NCBI GenBank assembly: GCA_027318865.1
Contig: DAHVOJ010000001.1
Coordinates: forward strand, 1 to 64,000
DNA length: 64,000 bases
Source: a bacterium
GTDB lineage: Bacteria; SZUA-79; Acidulodesulfobacterales; Acidulodesulfobacteraceae
Direction: 5' to 3'
Both the position numbers and the translations under genes were made by a program. Positions 1-9,905 of the stretch are shown one piece after another. Below the pieces are notes generated by a model. That model saw nothing but the letters and a program-made list of their open reading frames with translations, searched no databases and was not told the origin of the DNA. Positions within the stretch are counted from its first letter, which is position 1; every line of letters starts with the position of its first letter.

Positions 1-63
1 GAATTGCTTTTCTACCTTTTTGAGCTCGTCTTCTATGTAATAACCGAAAGAAATATTCTGCAA
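1..63 (-). CDS. possible 5' end of an unidentified gene (partial)
   Basis: An open frame of 21 codons reads leftward off the window edge, starting at a TTG (61-63). An AGAG stretch lies about 8 bases upstream of it. The peptide is charged (it ends YIEDELKKVEKQF) and I do not recognise it. It would be the next gene after radA in the same minus-strand run. Too little is present to name a family, and both the start codon and the reality of the gene are uncertain. Confidence 0.25.
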   Translation of the reverse strand, partial: MQNISFGYYIEDELKKVEKQF

Positions 64-74
64 AATTTGTTCTC

Positions 75-102
75 TTTTATTTTATTTTATTTTATTTTAT
101 TT
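75..102. repeat. (TTTTA)n simple repeat
   Basis: Five perfect TTTTA units (75-99) plus a partial sixth lie just downstream of the radA stop codon. Such a tract can vary in length by slippage. No function is visible, although on the minus strand it separates radA from the next putative gene. Confidence 0.85.
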
Positions 103-105
103 CAG

Positions 106-1467
106 TTAGACTAAATATTCAATAATTTTTTTTAGTTTTGAAACGGGATGAAGATTTATACCCGAAATGCCTTTTACGTCTTTTGCGTCTTTAACGTTAG
201 ATTGAGGGAGCAGAACATCGGAAAAACCCAAATTTAGCGCCTCTCTTATTCTTGCAACCGGATTAATTATCCCCCTGACTTCTCCGGTAAGACCGACTTC
301 GCCGAATGCAACAAAATTCGGCGGCAGAGGTTTTTCCATATAACTTGAAGTAATTGAAAGCGCAATCGGCAAATCGACGGCAGGCTCCTGAACGCTTATA
401 CCTCCAAATATTTTAACGTAAATTTCTTTAGAAGAAAGTTTTATTCCTTCTTTTTTTTCAAGTACGGCAGAGATAATAGAAACTCTTCCGGAGTCTATTC
501 CAAGACAGACTCTTTTAGGAACCGGCATATAAGACGGAACGACGAGAGCCTGAACCTCTACAAGCATTGCTCTTGTACCCTCGAGGCATGGCACCACGAC
601 GGAACCGGGGGAATCTGCCTGTCTTTCCGAAGTAAAATATGCGGATGGATTTTTAACGCCTTTCAATCCATTTTCGGACATTTCGTATATACCGACTTCG
701 TCGGTAGAACCGAATCTGTTTTTATAACACCTTAAAATCCGGTATGAATCCCTTTTACTCGAATCAAAATATAAAACGGTGTCCACTATATGTTCCAGAG
801 TTTTTGGGCCGGCAAAACCGCCTTCTTTTGTAACATGGCATACAAGAAAAACTCCGCAATTTTTCTTAAGGCATAACGACGTTATCTCATGGGCTATCTC
901 CCTGAGTCCGTTAATACTGCCGTAGGCGGAATCCGACTGAGGAATAGTTATCCTCTGTATAGAATCGATTATTACGAAGCCGTAATTTCCGTTTTCTATT
1001 GAATACAAAACTTCGTTTATATCGTTTAAAGCCTGAAAAAAAAGGGTTTTAGCCTCTATTTTTAATCTTTTAGCCCTTAAAATAATCTGGTTTAAAGACT
1101 CTTCGGTAGAGATATAAAGGGTTTTAATGCCGGCGGATGCAACCTTTTCCGCAACCTGCAGCATAAGGGTGGATTTGCCTATTCCCGGCTCTCCGCCTAC
1201 AAGAATGCTCTGACCGGCTACAAGTCCCGAACCTACGGATAAGTCGAACTCTTTTATTCCGGTAGCAATCCGCGTGGAAGGCGTAAAATTTTGTTCGTCT
1301 AAAACCGTCGCCGGTGAAACTGCCGGCGGCGTTTTTCTGAATTTAACGACCTTCTTCGGAAAGGAGAAGTCGGCTAAAACCTCTTCCATAGTGTTAAAGC
1401 TATGGCATTCCGGACATCTTCCGACCCACTTTAAAGAACCTGCGCCGCAAATTTTGCATTTATACAT
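106..1467 (-). CDS. radA: DNA repair protein RadA
   Basis: RadA (Sms) is a RecA-related ATPase that helps process recombination intermediates and branch migration. The 453-aa protein has the full family layout. A four-cysteine zinc finger lies at C4, C7, C18 and C21, and a Walker A motif GEPGIGKST at about residues 92-100. The RadA-specific KNRFG motif is at 249-253. A Lon-protease-like C-terminal domain runs from about residue 280 to the end. Length is normal for the family. The start overlaps the stop of the upstream RpiB-like gene by 8 bases, so the two are probably co-translated. It is the last complete gene of the long minus-strand run that begins at xerC. Confidence 0.97.
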   Translation of the reverse strand: MYKCKICGAGSLKWVGRCPECHSFNTMEEVLADFSFPKKVVKFRKTPPAVSPATVLDEQNFTPSTRIATGIKEFDLSVGSGLVAGQSILVGGEPGIGKSTLMLQVAEKVASAGIKTLYISTEESLNQIILRAKRLKIEAKTLFFQALNDINEVLYSIENGNYGFVIIDSIQRITIPQSDSAYGSINGLREIAHEITSLCLKKNCGVFLVCHVTKEGGFAGPKTLEHIVDTVLYFDSSKRDSYRILRCYKNRFGSTDEVGIYEMSENGLKGVKNPSAYFTSERQADSPGSVVVPCLEGTRAMLVEVQALVVPSYMPVPKRVCLGIDSGRVSIISAVLEKKEGIKLSSKEIYVKIFGGISVQEPAVDLPIALSITSSYMEKPLPPNFVAFGEVGLTGEVRGIINPVARIREALNLGFSDVLLPQSNVKDAKDVKGISGINLHPVSKLKKIIEYLV

Positions 1468-1972
1468 TTGTATTTTCGGTTGCAGATATAATATCTAGTA
1501 TTTGTCTATTCTCTTCGTCAAAACCCGTTTCCAGAAACAAAGAAACTTCCTTTTCGCTGTTTTTAGCATCTATCGTAACGCCGTTATTTTTAACGACTAT
1601 AACGTTTGCATCGAACCGCTTTCTGGAGTTTATTATATATTCTTCGTCTGCCCCGTAAACAGCTCTTACGTTTCGAAATTTATTGAGTAAAACGCTGATA
1701 GCGCCGCAGTCTTTTGCCAGTAAAGCTATACCGAATTCTAATTTGCCTTCTTCTAATGCCTTTCCTAATTTTAAAGCCATTTTAAATACATCTTTCGGAT
1801 GGTCGAACCTCGAAGGACCGATATCGTAAAGGCTTGTCCATTTAGTGTCTAAATAAATACCGACTTTTTCTTTAAAGAAAAAACTTTCCCTATCGGAAAA
1901 TATCCCTACCTTTAAAGCTTTTTTTTCGGCTTTAATAGAATTATTTACCCAGTCTTTAAGCTGCATAGTCAT
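1460..1972 (-). CDS. RpiB/LacAB-family-like protein, divergent active site
   Basis: The product (about 170 aa from this ATG) resembles ribose-5-phosphate isomerase B. It has an early LKVGIFSDRESFFFKEKV strand-helix like the family's GSDHAGF segment. A central GIALLAKDCGAISVLLNKF aligns with the family's GILICGTGxGxSIAANK, and VRAVYGADEEY followed by DANVIVV matches the C-terminal core. The family's catalytic Cys-Gly-Thr-Gly is not preserved: a cysteine is present but shifted. Isomerase activity is therefore doubtful. An in-frame TTG at 2014 would add 14 residues, and ATG 1966 is a further alternative preceded by GGGA. It overlaps radA by 8 bases. The family assignment is my reading of patterns, not an alignment. 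Confidence 0.6.
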   Translation of the reverse strand: MTMQLKDWVNNSIKAEKKALKVGIFSDRESFFFKEKVGIYLDTKWTSLYDIGPSRFDHPKDVFKMALKLGKALEEGKLEFGIALLAKDCGAISVLLNKFRNVRAVYGADEEYIINSRKRFDANVIVVKNNGVTIDAKNSEKEVSLFLETGFDEENRQILDIISATENTNV

Positions 1973-2056
1973 CCCGCATATATATATTTTACAATATCGG
2001 CCTCGATAAGACAAGTTATTTAGAATAGTTATTTAGAATATCTAGAATATACGCCG

Positions 2057-3112
2057 TTACTTATAATACTCTTCGAACGACGGCCATAAAAACTTAATAT
2101 TTTTGTCTATACCGTATTCGTCGTTCATGGAAGGATATAATTCATATCTTTTATTGGAAGCGGTTAACAAAGATTTTTTAAATATTGACTCGAGTTCTTC
2201 TTTATAGCCGTTAAAAAGATTTTTCGACGTCTTGACGCTTTCTGCGGCATAATCCCCAGCTAAACTCCCCGATATTACGGCGCTTAAAATACCGGCTCCG
2301 GTAATTGGATGCGTTAAACCCGCCGCATCGCCGCATAAAGCGATATTGCCGCCGGTTATTTCATTTAAACCGGAAACGGGAACGAGCCCCGAAGTTTTTT
2401 CTATTATTTCCAAGCCGATAAGCCCCGCGCTTCTTATTTCGTTAAGGAATTTATCGAAAGATAAAGACAACGGCAGAGCCGATGCCGGTTTTTCTATGCC
2501 GATGCCCACGTTTGCAAAATTTCCTTTGGGAAAAACCCAGCCGTAACCATATGGAATATATGGCCTGAAATAACAGGTTACACAATCTGATTCTTTTAAA
2601 AGTTCCGTTTTTATCTGCACCGCATAAATATAGGATCCGTTTTTTGGAAATTTAAAAATGTTTTTTGGACCGGCGGCGATTATTAAATAATCGTAATAAA
2701 TTTCATATATTATTTTTTCTAAGACGTCTAATACTTCGATGCAGTTTTTTTGACGGTCGATTTTATATACCCTCGAGTCGGTAAGCAGTTTAGAACCTGA
2801 AAGAACGGCAGTTTCAGCCAAACGCAAATCAAAAATATCCCTGTTTAAAATAAATCCCCTGCCGTCAAATCTGTAAAGACTTCTGCCGGTATCAACGTCC
2901 ATATATTTAATTCTTTGATTTACGGCGGAAGGAAATGAGCTTAAACCTACATAAGAACTTATATTGGAAGAAACAAACTCTGCGCACTGAACGGGAATTC
3001 CAACCGTGTGTCTTTTATCTATTAAAATATTTGATATTCCCTTTTTAGATAGGGCTATGGCGGCGGATGAACCGGCAGGACCTGCTCCTATAACGGCAAC
3101 TTCGGTTTTCAT
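2057..3112 (-). CDS. geranylgeranyl reductase family FAD-dependent oxidoreductase
   Basis: This 351-aa flavoprotein belongs to the geranylgeranyl reductase/digeranylgeranylglycerophospholipid reductase-like group. Members of the group reduce isoprenoid double bonds or oxidise related lipids using FAD. The N-terminus carries the dinucleotide-binding GAGPAG motif (9-14), followed by an acidic strand end (LIDKR). The middle has YGWVFPKGNFANVGIG, and the C-terminal part has the second FAD motif ALCGDAAGLTHPITGAGI, both typical of the group. No transmembrane segment is evident. It starts 2 bases from the stop of the upstream NHL-repeat gene, so it is probably in the same transcript. The substrate cannot be told from sequence; quinone or lipid isoprenoid chains are the usual ones. 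Confidence 0.87.
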   Translation of the reverse strand: MKTEVAVIGAGPAGSSAAIALSKKGISNILIDKRHTVGIPVQCAEFVSSNISSYVGLSSFPSAVNQRIKYMDVDTGRSLYRFDGRGFILNRDIFDLRLAETAVLSGSKLLTDSRVYKIDRQKNCIEVLDVLEKIIYEIYYDYLIIAAGPKNIFKFPKNGSYIYAVQIKTELLKESDCVTCYFRPYIPYGYGWVFPKGNFANVGIGIEKPASALPLSLSFDKFLNEIRSAGLIGLEIIEKTSGLVPVSGLNEITGGNIALCGDAAGLTHPITGAGILSAVISGSLAGDYAAESVKTSKNLFNGYKEELESIFKKSLLTASNKRYELYPSMNDEYGIDKNIKFLWPSFEEYYK

Positions 3113-3113
3113 T

Positions 3114-4238
3114 TCATTCCGTGCCGAATATGCGGTATATTAATACCCTGCCGTTATTTGTGTCGGCTACCGCAAGATATTTTCCGTTTAAAGAAATCGA
3201 TATATTAGATGCGTGGTTAAAATTAGCCCTGCCGGTGCCAGGCGTTCCAAAATTATAGGCTTTTACGACGTTATAACCGCCTTCTAATTTAAATACGGTT
3301 AAAATACTTCTGCCGTAATTGGCGACGTAAAGATAGCCGTTTTTATAAACTATACCTACGGGATGAAAAAGCTGATGACCCGCCTCGCCCGCCATTCCAA
3401 TAGATCCTATGTAATCGAACTGCCTGTTGAAAACAAGTATTTTGGAAAGACCGTAATCGGAAACATAAGTATATTTTTTAGAAAAAGCTATGCTAACGGG
3501 TTTTTTAAATTTTGCTTTTACTCCGGAAATAATATTCTTAGAAGTTTGCGTTTGAGACTTTTTTCTTTTTTTACTCAATTTACCTCCGTTACCCGCCTTA
3601 CCGGCATTAGCGCCGTTTTTTCGTCCGGAAGATAACGTACCCGTTCCGCCGTTGCTTTGAATCGTAGAGTTTCCTATTCTTTCATAAAAATTGCCGCTTT
3701 TTGAATAAATCATAATATCGTCCGCCCCGGAATTTACGACATAAACCTTACCGTCCAAAAAAGCGATACATGTCGGTTGAATAAGCATTCTTTTTTGATT
3801 TTTCGATATTCCGAATTCCGAAACAAAATCGCCGTCCGGTTTAAAAACCTGTATTCTTGCATTACCCGAATCTACTACGTAAATTCTCTCCGGATTTCCA
3901 TAAGCCGCGGCAAACAACGGCACCATAAACTCTCCGGTAGTTTTACCTTCTATCCCCCATTGTCCGAGATAGCGTCCTTTGATGCTAAATTTTATGACCC
4001 TTGAATTGCCTGAATCTACTATATAAATATTATTCCTCTTGCCGAAAGCAACGCCCGCCGGACCCTTAAGGTTATATTTTACGCCTATAATTCTTACTAA
4101 TTTTAACGAAAACGGCGGTTTTTTAAAATAAAGACCGAATCTCTTTTGAAGCAGAAGAAATGCAAGTATTATTATGATAATTATACTTAATAAAAAAAAT
4201 GCCTTATTAATTTTTTCTTTTTTAACGTGCAAGGTCAT
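3114..4238 (-). CDS. membrane-anchored NHL-repeat (beta-propeller) protein
   Basis: The 374-aa protein has one N-terminal membrane segment (about residues 12-31, very rich in Ile/Leu) and a periplasmic beta-propeller. Successive NHL-type blades are visible, for example GPAGVAFGKRNNIYIVDSG, NSRVIKFS, AYGNPERIYVVDSGN and ARIQVFKPDGDFV. A final block reads ISLNGKYLAVADTNNGRVLIY. Between two blades lies a low-complexity Gly/Asn/Ser/Lys-rich insert (roughly residues 195-235) that looks like a flexible loop. Propellers of this kind usually bind proteins or polysaccharides. Its partner is unknown. It sits between a lipoprotein gene and a flavoprotein gene in one operon-like run, which suggests an envelope role. 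Confidence 0.82.
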   Translation of the reverse strand: MTLHVKKEKINKAFFLLSIIIIIILAFLLLQKRFGLYFKKPPFSLKLVRIIGVKYNLKGPAGVAFGKRNNIYIVDSGNSRVIKFSIKGRYLGQWGIEGKTTGEFMVPLFAAAYGNPERIYVVDSGNARIQVFKPDGDFVSEFGISKNQKRMLIQPTCIAFLDGKVYVVNSGADDIMIYSKSGNFYERIGNSTIQSNGGTGTLSSGRKNGANAGKAGNGGKLSKKRKKSQTQTSKNIISGVKAKFKKPVSIAFSKKYTYVSDYGLSKILVFNRQFDYIGSIGMAGEAGHQLFHPVGIVYKNGYLYVANYGRSILTVFKLEGGYNVVKAYNFGTPGTGRANFNHASNISISLNGKYLAVADTNNGRVLIYRIFGTE

Positions 4239-4279
4239 AGTTATGCCCTCAATAAATTTTATTTTTTTATAATAACATA

Positions 4280-4789
4280 TTAATTATTTTTAATAAATAC
4301 GATTTTATAATTAGAAAAAGATGATTTTATATCAAAACCGCCTATGCTCTTTGCACAGAAAACATAATAACCGTTTTTAAAATTACTGATATTTACATCA
4401 TAAAAAAATTTATTATAACGCAAGCTGAATCTTTTTTTAAAATTTAAGTTTTGAAAAGCAAACGGTTTTGAGGAAGAACATGCATATTTTGCCGCGGTTT
4501 TTTTGTTTTTATAATATCTCCGGTAAATTAAAAATCCTTTAAGTTTATTCATATTATGCGTATATTTATAAATTATGCGGACCGTGTTTTTGAGTTTTCT
4601 GTCTCCTAAGATAACGGGTGGAGACGGCGGAGAAATTTTAGGAGGCTGCGGATAACCGGTTTTCGCGCAGCCGGATAAGAAAAAAAGAGGCAGTGCAATC
4701 AATAAAACAAATAACCATGCAAACGCAAAACTTCTTTTTTTATTTAAACGAAGATAAAAATTGTTTATCGTTTTTAATTTCTTTTTCAT
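4280..4789 (-). CDS. putative lipoprotein of unknown function
   Basis: The 169-aa product has a basic N-region, a long hydrophobic stretch and a lipobox LSGC with the acceptor cysteine at residue 41. This suggests export and lipid attachment. The mature part begins with a proline-rich linker (PQPPKISPPSPP). It continues with a domain rich in Tyr, Lys and Asn that may be fibronectin-III-like; I do not recognise it firmly. The only plausible start (ATG at 4789) overlaps the end of argH by 50 bases, giving an unusually long n-region of about 20 residues. The overlap suggests translational coupling to argH. Confidence 0.7.
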   Translation of the reverse strand: MKKKLKTINNFYLRLNKKRSFAFAWLFVLLIALPLFFLSGCAKTGYPQPPKISPPSPPVILGDRKLKNTVRIIYKYTHNMNKLKGFLIYRRYYKNKKTAAKYACSSSKPFAFQNLNFKKRFSLRYNKFFYDVNISNFKNGYYVFCAKSIGGFDIKSSFSNYKIVFIKNN

Positions 4790-6176
4790 ATTCTTTTAAA
4801 GCCTTTTTTATTTCTTTGAATGCGGTTCCTCCGGTCGTTTTTTTTGAATTAACCGAAGATTCGGGATTAAAAATATTAAATATATCTTCGTCTGCAACGT
4901 CGCTAATAGATTTATATTCTTTCAAGGATAATTTTGAAAGTTTTTTGCCCGTATTTTCGGCATAGCCGACTATTCTGCCGACTATTTCGTGAGATTTTCT
5001 GAAGGGTATGCCTTTTTTGACAAAATAAGTCGCCATATCCGTAGCGTAAATAGAATCGTTTTTAAGCCCTTTAGACATATTCTCTTTATTAAATTCCAAA
5101 GTTTTTATTATTTCTTTAAATATGGAAAGGGAGTTGTAAACGGCATCCGCGCTTTCCATTACGGGTTTTTTATCTTCCTGCATATCTCTATTGTAAGCAA
5201 GAGGCAAAGATTTCATCATAATAAACAGCGACAGAAGATTTGAAATTACTCCTCCCGTTTTGCCCCTTATTAATTCCAGAACGTCCGGGTTTTTCTTCTG
5301 GGGCATAATACTCGAACCGGTAGTAAATTCGTCTTTTAATTTTATGAAACCGAATTCAAAACTATTCCAAATTATAAGCTCTTCGCAAAATCTGGACAGG
5401 TGCAGCGCGGTCATGGAAAGGGCAAAATTAAACTCGAGAGCAAAATCTCTGTCCGAAACTCCGTCCATGCTGTTTCTGGAAACTTTTCCGAATCCTAAAA
5501 TTTCAGCCTCCATAACTCTGTCTATATCAAAGTCCACGCCGGCAAGAGCGCCGCTGCCGAGCGTCAAAACATCGGCGGCTTCATATGCGCTTATTAATCT
5601 TTTGAAATCCCTCGTAAACATTTCGTAATATGCCGACAGATGATGGGCAAGCGATACCGGCTGAGCATGCTGGAAGTGGGTATATCCCGGAATTATCGTT
5701 TTAATATTGCCGGCGGCAGACGCGGCAAGTTCCGTCCTTAAATCTAAAAGAGCGCCTGCGATATTTTTTGCCGCATTTTTTACATATAGCCTGAAATCTA
5801 CCGATATCTGATCGTTTCTAGACCTTCCGGTGTGAAGTTTTGGTCCCGCGGATGGAAGAAGTTCCGTCAATCTCTTTTCTATATTTATATGGATATCTTC
5901 ATACTTTTTATTTAAAGTTAACTCCCCGCTTTTAATTTCGTCTTTAATTTTTAAAAGAGCTTTTTCTATATCTTTTTTTTCTTTTTTGGTTGCTATGCCG
6001 GCTTTTTCTAATGCGCAAAGATGGGCAATACTGCCGTCTATGTCAAAATCGGCAAGTCTTTTATCGATATCTAAAGACGCGGTAAAATCGGCGGTAATTT
6101 CGGATATATCTTCTTTAAAACGTCCCCTGACGAAATTATCGTGCGATATAATTTCCTTGTTTTTCTTAGGTTTCAT
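4740..6176 (-). CDS. argH: argininosuccinate lyase
   Basis: ArgH splits argininosuccinate into arginine and fumarate, the last step of arginine synthesis. The 478-aa protein has the fumarase/aspartase-superfamily signature GSSIMPQKKNPD at 287-298, which holds the flexible catalytic serine loop. It also has HTGRSRNDQ at 115-123 and PGYTHFQHAQP (163-173) with the conserved active-site histidine. Length is slightly above the usual 460 because of the C-terminal end. It follows argG in an argB-D-F-G-H run on the minus strand. Confidence 0.97.
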   Translation of the reverse strand: MKPKKNKEIISHDNFVRGRFKEDISEITADFTASLDIDKRLADFDIDGSIAHLCALEKAGIATKKEKKDIEKALLKIKDEIKSGELTLNKKYEDIHINIEKRLTELLPSAGPKLHTGRSRNDQISVDFRLYVKNAAKNIAGALLDLRTELAASAAGNIKTIIPGYTHFQHAQPVSLAHHLSAYYEMFTRDFKRLISAYEAADVLTLGSGALAGVDFDIDRVMEAEILGFGKVSRNSMDGVSDRDFALEFNFALSMTALHLSRFCEELIIWNSFEFGFIKLKDEFTTGSSIMPQKKNPDVLELIRGKTGGVISNLLSLFIMMKSLPLAYNRDMQEDKKPVMESADAVYNSLSIFKEIIKTLEFNKENMSKGLKNDSIYATDMATYFVKKGIPFRKSHEIVGRIVGYAENTGKKLSKLSLKEYKSISDVADEDIFNIFNPESSVNSKKTTGGTAFKEIKKALKEYEKEIKNDKQFLSSFK

Positions 6177-6236
6177 ATCCCGCCTTGTTAGGTGGGGCAG
6201 ACTTAAGCCGCCCCCGTTATTGCTAAGTAATTCTTA

Positions 6237-7439
<1,203 letters not shown>

Positions 7440-7461
7440 AATTAATAATTTCTCCTTAAAC

Positions 7462-8391
7462 CTATCTTATATTTTTATTGAAAATTTTTTCCATTACAGC
7501 TTTCTGCACGTGGAGCCTGTTTTCCGCTTCCTCGAACACGACCGGCGAAAATCTTTCGAAGACGTCTTCCGCAACCTCTTCGTTTCTGTGAACCGGAAGG
7601 CAATGCAGAAAGATAACGCCGTCTTTTGCATTTTTTACGACATTATCGTCTATAATAAAAGGCCTTAATTTATCTATTTTTTCTTTTTCCTCGTCCTGTC
7701 CCATACTTATGAAAACGTCGGTCGTGATAACGTCTGCGTTTTTTGCCGCCGAAATTTTATCGCCGGATATAATAAATTTGCCGCCCCTTTTTTCCGATTC
7801 CATCCTTACGGCTTTGTCTATACCGAATCCCTCCGGCATCGCCAGCACGAGTTCAAAACCGAGCGCCGCCTGAAGGCTTACCCATGAATTTGCCATGTTG
7901 TTTGCATCGCCGAAATAAACTATTTTCAAATTTTCGATAATATCGGCTCCGCCGTTTTTTATCTCGTAAACCGTAAATATATCGGTTAGTATCTGCGCGG
8001 GATGATATAAATCCGTAAGCCCGTTAATTACGGGTTTTTCGAAATACCGCGCAAAGGTTTCTATTCTTTCCTGTTCGAAAGTTCTTATTATCGCGCCGTC
8101 CAAATACCTGCTTAAAACCCTTGCGGTATCTTTTACAGGCTCGCCCCGCCCTAATTGAAGGTCCCTCGACGACATAAAAATAGGATATCCCCCTAATTCG
8201 GCGATGCCGACTTCAAAAGACACCCTGGTTCTCGTAGAGGATTTCTCGAAGAGCATGCCGATTTTTTTGCCTTCGAGACAGGCGTTTTTTCCGCCCCTTT
8301 CCGCCTTTAAAACGGCGGACCTCAAAAGAACGTCGTATATTTCGTCCTTCGTAAAGTCGTAAACCGATAAAAAATTTCTCACATGATTCAT
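7462..8391 (-). CDS. argF: ornithine carbamoyltransferase
   Basis: ArgF makes citrulline from ornithine and carbamoyl phosphate. The 309-aa protein has the carbamoyl-phosphate-binding motif SSTRTR (51-56), DLYHPAQ in the middle and the ornithine-site motif HCLPVHR near the C-terminus. These distinguish it from aspartate carbamoyltransferase. It is transcribed with argG and argH. Upstream it is separated from argD by a 298-base repeat-rich spacer (8392-8689), which is unusual inside an otherwise tight operon. Confidence 0.97.
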   Translation of the reverse strand: MNHVRNFLSVYDFTKDEIYDVLLRSAVLKAERGGKNACLEGKKIGMLFEKSSTRTRVSFEVGIAELGGYPIFMSSRDLQLGRGEPVKDTARVLSRYLDGAIIRTFEQERIETFARYFEKPVINGLTDLYHPAQILTDIFTVYEIKNGGADIIENLKIVYFGDANNMANSWVSLQAALGFELVLAMPEGFGIDKAVRMESEKRGGKFIISGDKISAAKNADVITTDVFISMGQDEEKEKIDKLRPFIIDDNVVKNAKDGVIFLHCLPVHRNEEVAEDVFERFSPVVFEEAENRLHVQKAVMEKIFNKNIR

Positions 8392-8400
8392 AATTTATAT

Positions 8401-8686
8401 AACCACCCCACCCTAACGGGCACCCCTCCTTAAAAAGGAGGGGAGTTAAAAAATTAAATTTATAAATAATGCCTATTACCGAAGCCTTGCTCCACTCCTT
8501 AAAAAGGAAGGGAGTTAAAAAATTAAATTTATAAATAATGCCTATTACCGAAGCCTTGCTCCACTCCTTAAAAAGGAATGCGGTTTAAAAGAGTCAATGT
8601 TTACAAAAAAAATACGGTTATTTAAACCACCAAACTCCCCTCCTTTTTAAGGAGGGGTGGCAGGCTTAAGCCTGCCGGGGCGGTTT
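8401..8686. repeat. composite palindromic repeat element (family A) between argD and argF
   Basis: This element fills the gap between argF and argD. Its two ends are inverted versions of one module. The left end (8401-8447) reads AACCACCCC, then CACCCCTCCTT, then AAGGAGGGGAGTT. The right end (8632-8686) reads AACTCCCCTCCTT, then AAGGAGGGGTG, a GGCAGGCTTAAGCCTGCC hairpin and CGGGGCGGTTT. The middle contains a 69-bp unit in tandem (8426-8578, about 2.2 copies, near perfect). The same module recurs at 20151-20459 and, as single arms, inside genes at 32611, 33249, 35385 and 36029. No coding capacity is evident. Confidence 0.85.
8426..8578. repeat. 69-bp tandem repeat, about 2.2 copies
   Basis: Position i matches i+69 almost without exception from about 8430 to 8509. 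The unit holds a CCTTAAAAAGGA hairpin arm plus an AT-rich stretch and GCCTATTACCGAAGCCTTGC. It lies within the composite element between argD and argF and probably arose by duplication of one arm and its flank. Confidence 0.9.
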
Positions 8687-8689
8687 GCC

Positions 8690-9895
8690 TCATTTATTAT
8701 AATGGCCGTTAAGAACCTTAACGATTGATTCTATTAATAAATCAACGTCGCCTTTTTTGATAATTAACGGCGGAGTGAGCCTTAATATTTTATCCTGAAC
8801 CGCCGTGGTCAAAAAACCTTCGCTTATTAAATTAACCGCTACATCCTTAGACTTAATAGAATAAAACTCTATTGCGCTGATAAGTCCGATAGACCTGACG
8901 TCTTTTATCAAATCGGGAAATTTTGATTTTAGACTATTTAATGCTTCTTTTACATATTCACCGGTATTTAAAACCTCGTCTAAAAAACCTTCTTTAGTTA
9001 TTTCGTCGAAAAAAGCGTTTGCCGCCGCCGTTACTAAGGGTCCGCCTCCGAAAGTCGTCGCATGATTTCCGGGTTCGAAAGCTTTCGCAGTTTTGTCCTT
9101 TGCAAGAACGGCGCCTATAGGAAGCCCGCCTGCCAACGGTTTCGCAAGAGTCATAATATCTGGTTCTACGCCGTAATTCATGTAAGCAAAAAGTTTTCCC
9201 GTCCTTCCGAGTCCGACCTGAACTTCGTCGAAAATTAAAACTATATCGTTTTGCGCGGTTAAATCCCTCAATGCCTTCATATATTCTTTATCCGCAATAT
9301 TAACGCCGCCTTCTCCCTGCACCGGCTCTATTATTACGGCGCAATAGCCGTTCCCTTTTTCGCTCTTAATTAATTTTTCCACAGCTCCGAAATCGTTAAA
9401 TTTTACATGGGTAAAGCCTTCGAGCAGAGGTTCGAAACCTTTGTGGTATTTATCCTGTCCGGTTGCGGAAAGCGCCCCGAAAGTTCTGCCGTGAAAAGAA
9501 TTCTGCATCGCTATTACGTTATATCCCCTTTTTGAAAATTTACCGGCATATATTCTTGCCAGTTTAATTGCCCCTTCGACGCTTTCGGCTCCGCTGTTGC
9601 AGAAAAAAACTTTATCGGCAAACGAATTTTTACAGAGTTTCTCCGCAAGCAGAGCCTGAGGTTCCGTATAAAAATAGTTGGATGCATGTATTAACTTTTT
9701 TACCTGATTTATTACAGCTTCGTTGACGGCATGATTGTCGTATCCTAAATTATTCACCGCAATTCCCGATGCAAAATCTACATATTCCTTTTCGTCTTCG
9801 TCATACAAAAGACAGCCTTCGCCTTTAACTAAAGTTAAATCAAACCTGCCGTACGTATTCATTATATATCTGATAGTCCGTTCCTTCGTGTTCAT
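8690..9895 (-). CDS. argD: acetylornithine aminotransferase
   Basis: ArgD is a PLP-dependent class-III aminotransferase that converts N-acetylglutamate semialdehyde to N-acetylornithine. The 401-aa protein shows FCNSGAESVEGAIKLAR (cofactor phosphate region), IIEPVQGEGG, LIFDEVQVGLGRTGK and the Schiff-base lysine in TLAKPLAGGLPIGAV. Length is standard. It follows argB by 10 bases. Class-III enzymes overlap in specificity (ornithine or succinyl-ornithine transaminase), but the arginine gene context supports ArgD. Confidence 0.95.
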   Translation of the reverse strand: MNTKERTIRYIMNTYGRFDLTLVKGEGCLLYDEDEKEYVDFASGIAVNNLGYDNHAVNEAVINQVKKLIHASNYFYTEPQALLAEKLCKNSFADKVFFCNSGAESVEGAIKLARIYAGKFSKRGYNVIAMQNSFHGRTFGALSATGQDKYHKGFEPLLEGFTHVKFNDFGAVEKLIKSEKGNGYCAVIIEPVQGEGGVNIADKEYMKALRDLTAQNDIVLIFDEVQVGLGRTGKLFAYMNYGVEPDIMTLAKPLAGGLPIGAVLAKDKTAKAFEPGNHATTFGGGPLVTAAANAFFDEITKEGFLDEVLNTGEYVKEALNSLKSKFPDLIKDVRSIGLISAIEFYSIKSKDVAVNLISEGFLTTAVQDKILRLTPPLIIKKGDVDLLIESIVKVLNGHYNK

Positions 9896-9905
9896 TCTTT
9901 CGCCT

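Noticed and set aside
8401-8686. CRISPR array at the arg repeat region
   Set aside because: The repeats are palindromic arms and a 69-bp tandem unit without regular spacers of unrelated sequence, and no cas genes are near.
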